Position numbers and translations under genes: made by a program. From assembly GCA_910577935.1 (NCBI GenBank), contig CAJTOT010000034.1:1-32965 (forward strand): a stretch of DNA of 32,965 nucleotides. Reading direction: 5' to 3'. Source of the DNA: an uncultured Hungatella sp. GTDB taxonomy: Bacteria > Bacillota > Clostridia > Lachnospirales > Lachnospiraceae. Positions within the stretch are counted from its first letter, which is position 1; each line of letters begins with the position of its first letter. The notes beneath the pieces were generated by a model. That model was not told the origin of the DNA. It ran no database searches and saw only the letters and a program-made list of their open reading frames with translations. Positions 30,964-32,965 of this stretch are shown in pieces.

Positions 30964-31046
30964 CATTTTACAGAGAGGACGCCACACATGGCAATCTCAA
31001 AAACCTGCAAAAATTTATGAATCTGCGGAAGTTAGGGAAAATGAGA

Positions 31047-31075
31047 TTGACAAAGAGTGCTAAATGATTTAAAAT
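31047..31075 (+). promoter_or_regulatory. Consensus promoter of the BlaI/M56 cassette
   Basis: TTGACA (31047-31052, perfect), a 17-bp spacer and TAAAAT (31070-31075). It faces the small ORFs and the BlaI gene and is the only strong promoter seen before them. Confidence 0.8.
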
Positions 31076-31087
31076 ATAACAGAATTT

Positions 31088-31105
31088 TACTAAAAAACAA
31101 TAGTA
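31088..31105. promoter_or_regulatory. Candidate BlaI-type operator
   Basis: TACTA (31088-31092) and TAGTA (31101-31105) form an inverted repeat with an 8-base AT-rich centre, just after the predicted transcription start. BlaI/MecI operators are dyads with TAC/GTA arms, so this is a reasonable site for the repressor encoded downstream. The central ACA/TGT is absent, which weakens the match. Confidence 0.35.
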
Positions 31106-31126
31106 CACTTAATAAAATGATATAAA

Positions 31127-31363
31127 ATGTCTTTTTATTTAGATAAAAAGGGAGCATACGGTGCGGGTAAGCAAGAAACGAAGGTTAAAAATTTCCTAAA
31201 GGCTGAGGAACTGTCAGAAAAAGATGTTGAAAAATTATTGGAGGGAGGTAAATCGTGTTTCGGAATATTTTATTTACAATGTCTTTGTCAGGCAGCATTG
31301 ATGAGTACAAAAATGGCACTTATAAAGTACATAAAAAGAACAGTAATGGAGAATGTATTATAG
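31127..31363 (+). CDS. Hypothetical small protein, uncertain (78 codons)
   Basis: An open frame with no visible ribosome binding site; an in-frame stop lies 3 codons before the ATG. The first ~43 residues (DKKGAYGAGKQE..., then AEELSEKDVEKLLEGG) are charged and protein-like. The last ~35 overlap the next ORF in another frame and look out of frame. It may be a short real gene, a remnant joined to the next ORF by a frameshift, or chance. I recognise no family. Confidence 0.3.
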   Translation: MSFYLDKKGAYGAGKQETKVKNFLKAEELSEKDVEKLLEGGKSCFGIFYLQCLCQAALMSTKMALIKYIKRTVMENVL

Positions 31364-31455
31364 CTGAGTACGATTCTCAAATATGTATCTTTTGTGTTTC
31401 TGTAAAAACAGATGATAAAATAAGTACTACAACATATAAAAAATGCTCACACTAA
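31255..31455 (+). CDS. Hypothetical 66-residue protein
   Basis: A GTG start at 31255 with GGAGGGAGG ending 6 bases upstream, a strong translation signal. The product has a short hydrophobic start (FRNILFTMSLSGS), then a polar, Lys/Thr-rich body with four Cys (CIIAEYDSQICIFC... and a C-terminal KKCSH). No family is recognised. It lies directly upstream of the BlaI-type repressor, on the same predicted transcript, so it may be part of the regulated cassette. A frameshifted continuation of the preceding ORF is the main alternative. Confidence 0.45.
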   Translation: MFRNILFTMSLSGSIDEYKNGTYKVHKKNSNGECIIAEYDSQICIFCVSVKTDDKISTTTYKKCSH

Positions 31456-31477
31456 TTTTAAGAAAGGAGAAAATCAT

Positions 31478-31849
31478 TTGAAAAAGACATATGGTTTGAC
31501 GAACACTGAGCTGCAAATAATGGAATTACTTTGGCAGGCGGAAGAGCCAATGACATTTAGAGAAATTATGTCAGTTGCTCTGAGTGAATGGAAAAAGACA
31601 TGGAAGGTACAGACATTAAGTACATATTTAGCGAATCTGCAGAGAATGGGGATGATTGAAGCAGAAAGAGGCGCTACCCCATATAACGCATATTATGCCA
31701 CTTGTACGAAAGAACAGCATATTCATAAATGGACAAAGAAAATGGTAGAGGAATGTTATGGAAATTCGATCAGTCGTCTGATGTGTGCTTTTATCGGAGA
31801 AGGAAAACTGTCTGAGCAAGAAGCAGAAGAATTGAGAAAGTTATTATAA
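31478..31849 (+). CDS. BlaI/MecI/CopY-family transcriptional repressor
   Basis: 123 residues with a TTG start at 31478, 8 bases after AAAGGAGA. The winged helix covers residues 5-75: LTNTELQIMELLWQAEEPMTFREIM, then WKVQTLSTYLANLQRMGMIEAERG (recognition helix and wing). The C-terminal ~45 residues are the dimerisation helices; CAFIGEGKLSEQEAEELRKLL is the usual ending. In BlaI and MecI, cleavage near this region by a BlaR1-type protease lifts repression; a candidate protease gene begins at 32488. It most likely represses its own operon. Confidence 0.93.
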   Translation: MKKTYGLTNTELQIMELLWQAEEPMTFREIMSVALSEWKKTWKVQTLSTYLANLQRMGMIEAERGATPYNAYYATCTKEQHIHKWTKKMVEECYGNSISRLMCAFIGEGKLSEQEAEELRKLL

Positions 31850-31880
31850 AACTAATGTTCAAAAAGGGAGGGATATAACC

Positions 31881-32009
31881 ATGGGTATTCATGGAATTTT
31901 AGGAAACCAGCCATACTACACATCAGGGCAGGTACATAACACTTCTGGCAGCCCGGTGGAATGTAAGTCTGTCTATGAGGCAGATTCGTGGGCGGTTATC
32001 CGAAAATAA
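31881..32009 (+). CDS. Hypothetical 42-residue peptide
   Basis: The ATG at 31881 follows AGGGAGGG by about 8 bases; 42 codons end in TAA at 32007-32009. The product begins MGIHGILGNQPYYTSGQ, a Gly/Asn/Tyr-rich start that recalls small Clostridia proteins found near M56 sensor genes (recollection, not checked), then has one Cys and ends WAVIRK. No signal peptide or membrane segment is evident. It could be an effector peptide of the cassette or the truncated N-terminus of a longer protein family. Confidence 0.5.
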   Translation: MGIHGILGNQPYYTSGQVHNTSGSPVECKSVYEADSWAVIRK

Positions 32010-32027
32010 ATAATAGGAGTGATAATT

Positions 32028-32465
32028 ATGATAGCAGTTGACGGACAAAAAGCCTGCCAGGGAGCATACGCTGAAAGAGTACAGAACCGCCAAACCGGAC
32101 ATCAAATGACAGAGGTCAAGAAAGAAGATTCTGCCCGGAGGGTGAAAGAGGCGGTTTACGATTCACTCTCTGTTTCAGAAGAAGGAAAAAACTATCTGAA
32201 CAGAGAATCCGAAAAAACCGGCGACAAAAAAACTCCGGAATTTGTAGAGTATACCCGCTTTTATAAAGACGAGCGGATTGCCAAATCCGGGGATTCTTTC
32301 TGGCGGAATACAGGAAATCAATATCTTGTATTCAGTCAAAAACTGAATGAGAGTGGATTCTTTGATTCCATGTCAGATGAGGAAGTACGTGAGGCGGAGT
32401 CCATATTAAGCGCCATTACAAAGGGCATGCCGCAAATTGATGAAGTAAAAAAGCTGCTTTTTTAA
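32028..32465 (+). CDS. Hypothetical 145-residue protein in BlaI/M56 cassette
   Basis: The ATG at 32028 is chosen because AGGAG lies 9 bases upstream; a GTG three codons earlier sits on that site. The product is soluble, highly charged and probably helical, with no Cys beyond one near the start. Motifs such as VYDSLSVSEEGKNYLNRESEK and FVEYTRFYKDERIAKSGDSFWRNTGNQYLVFSQKL do not match a family I know. No signal peptide or membrane segment is visible. It lies between the repressor and the M56 sensor with spacings of 18 to 25 bases, so it is part of the same operon. Confidence 0.7.
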   Translation: MIAVDGQKACQGAYAERVQNRQTGHQMTEVKKEDSARRVKEAVYDSLSVSEEGKNYLNRESEKTGDKKTPEFVEYTRFYKDERIAKSGDSFWRNTGNQYLVFSQKLNESGFFDSMSDEEVREAESILSAITKGMPQIDEVKKLLF

Positions 32466-32487
32466 ATTGTGAAGGAGACCAGGTATC

Positions 32488-32965
32488 ATGTTTAAGACCC
32501 TTCTCATTGTAACATTTAAAAATATGTTTTTTGTCATGTCAGTATCAGGGACAGTTGTTTTCCTTCTCTATATGCTATTGTATCCTTTATCCAAACGATA
32601 TGTTTCGCTGAAATGGAGATACCGGATTTTAAAACTAGCAATGGTGTTTTTTCTGGTTCCATTTCCATTATGGAAATATCGTGTGTGGGGATTTTTTTAT
32701 GATCATTTCTCATTAATTAGGGAAATAGCCAGTCAATATGAATCTTCAGAAGTGAATACTGACTACATCATTGTCGCCAATCGTGATTCGGTATCGTTGT
32801 CGCCAAAGGTTCAATCTGTTTATTTGGCCGTATCAGCGATTGTGCTGATTTCTTTCTTTATGCTTTGGAAACGGATTACGCAATATCGGAAAATGAAACA
32901 AATCTGTTCTGTTGATTTAGGAGAATTAACAGAGCAGAAATTACAGAAGTTTTTCATAGAAAAGA
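32488..32965 (+). CDS. BlaR1-like M56 family membrane protein, partial (runs off window)
   Basis: The frame is open from the ATG at 32488 to the last base (159 full codons), with GAAGGAGA about 10 bases upstream. The N-terminal segment has hydrophobic helices at about 14-34, 49-66 and 114-128; SGTVVFLLYMLLYPLSKRYVSLKWRYRILKLA is the characteristic start of BlaR1/MecR1-type M56 proteins. The HEXXH zinc motif and any sensor domain would lie beyond the window, so activity cannot be judged. The pairing with BlaI upstream strongly supports a signal-activated protease that relieves repression. Confidence 0.85.
   Translation, partial: MFKTLLIVTFKNMFFVMSVSGTVVFLLYMLLYPLSKRYVSLKWRYRILKLAMVFFLVPFPLWKYRVWGFFYDHFSLIREIASQYESSEVNTDYIIVANRDSVSLSPKVQSVYLAVSAIVLISFFMLWKRITQYRKMKQICSVDLGELTEQKLQKFFIEK

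Overview
The window looks like chromosomal DNA of an anaerobic, gut-type Clostridia, most likely a Lachnospiraceae (inference). The grounds are GC-rich genes with strong AGGAGG-type ribosome binding sites, TTG and GTG starts, sigma-A promoters in AT-rich gaps, and gene families typical of that group: DUF3793 with flavodoxin, an FMN/FAD Tat reductase, XpaC-TelA, and a BlaI-M56 pair. No rRNA, CRISPR array, transposase or phage structural gene is visible. One tRNA is present.

Layout. 1-450: a tRNA-Val on the minus strand and hairpin-rich repeats. 450-5760: a lipoprotein serpin, convergent with a stand-alone SIR2-domain protein; then a divergent operon of two tandem DJ-1/PfpI proteins and an RpiR-type regulator; then a PIN/NYN-like nuclease. 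5895-9390: an aromatic amino acid operon on the minus strand (DAHP synthase, prephenate dehydrogenase, EPSP synthase) with a near-consensus promoter. 9714-11884: an EF-G-like GTPase of the EF-G2 type. 12018-16296 (minus): an AgrA/AgrC-like two-component system followed by a Tat-exported, covalently flavinylated reductase, which suggests signal-controlled anaerobic respiration. 16395-19992: a CPBP membrane protease, XpaC and TelA operon, followed by a large structured element. 20159-21369: DUF3793 plus flavodoxin. 21400-24045: an aldo/keto reductase and a divergent GH1 6-phospho-beta-glucosidase.

24321-30833 is a maltose module: a MalR-like LacI repressor divergent from a PTS permease with the domain order EIIA-EIIC-EIIB, a MapP-like phosphatase and a MalQ 4-alpha-glucanotransferase. 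The logic is uptake of maltose as maltose 6'-phosphate, dephosphorylation inside the cell, then glucan transfer. The 570-base gap between repressor and permease is AT-rich and carries GC(A)A(A) motifs at a spacing of about 10.5 bp. This is the clearest unexplained regulatory pattern here.

From about 31,000 to the end the DNA becomes visibly AT-rich and codon use changes. This part has a consensus promoter, two small unknown ORFs, a BlaI/MecI repressor, a 42-residue and a 145-residue unknown protein, and the start of a BlaR1-type M56 sensor protease that runs off the window. It looks like an acquired, protease-relieved regulatory cassette whose effectors I do not recognise.
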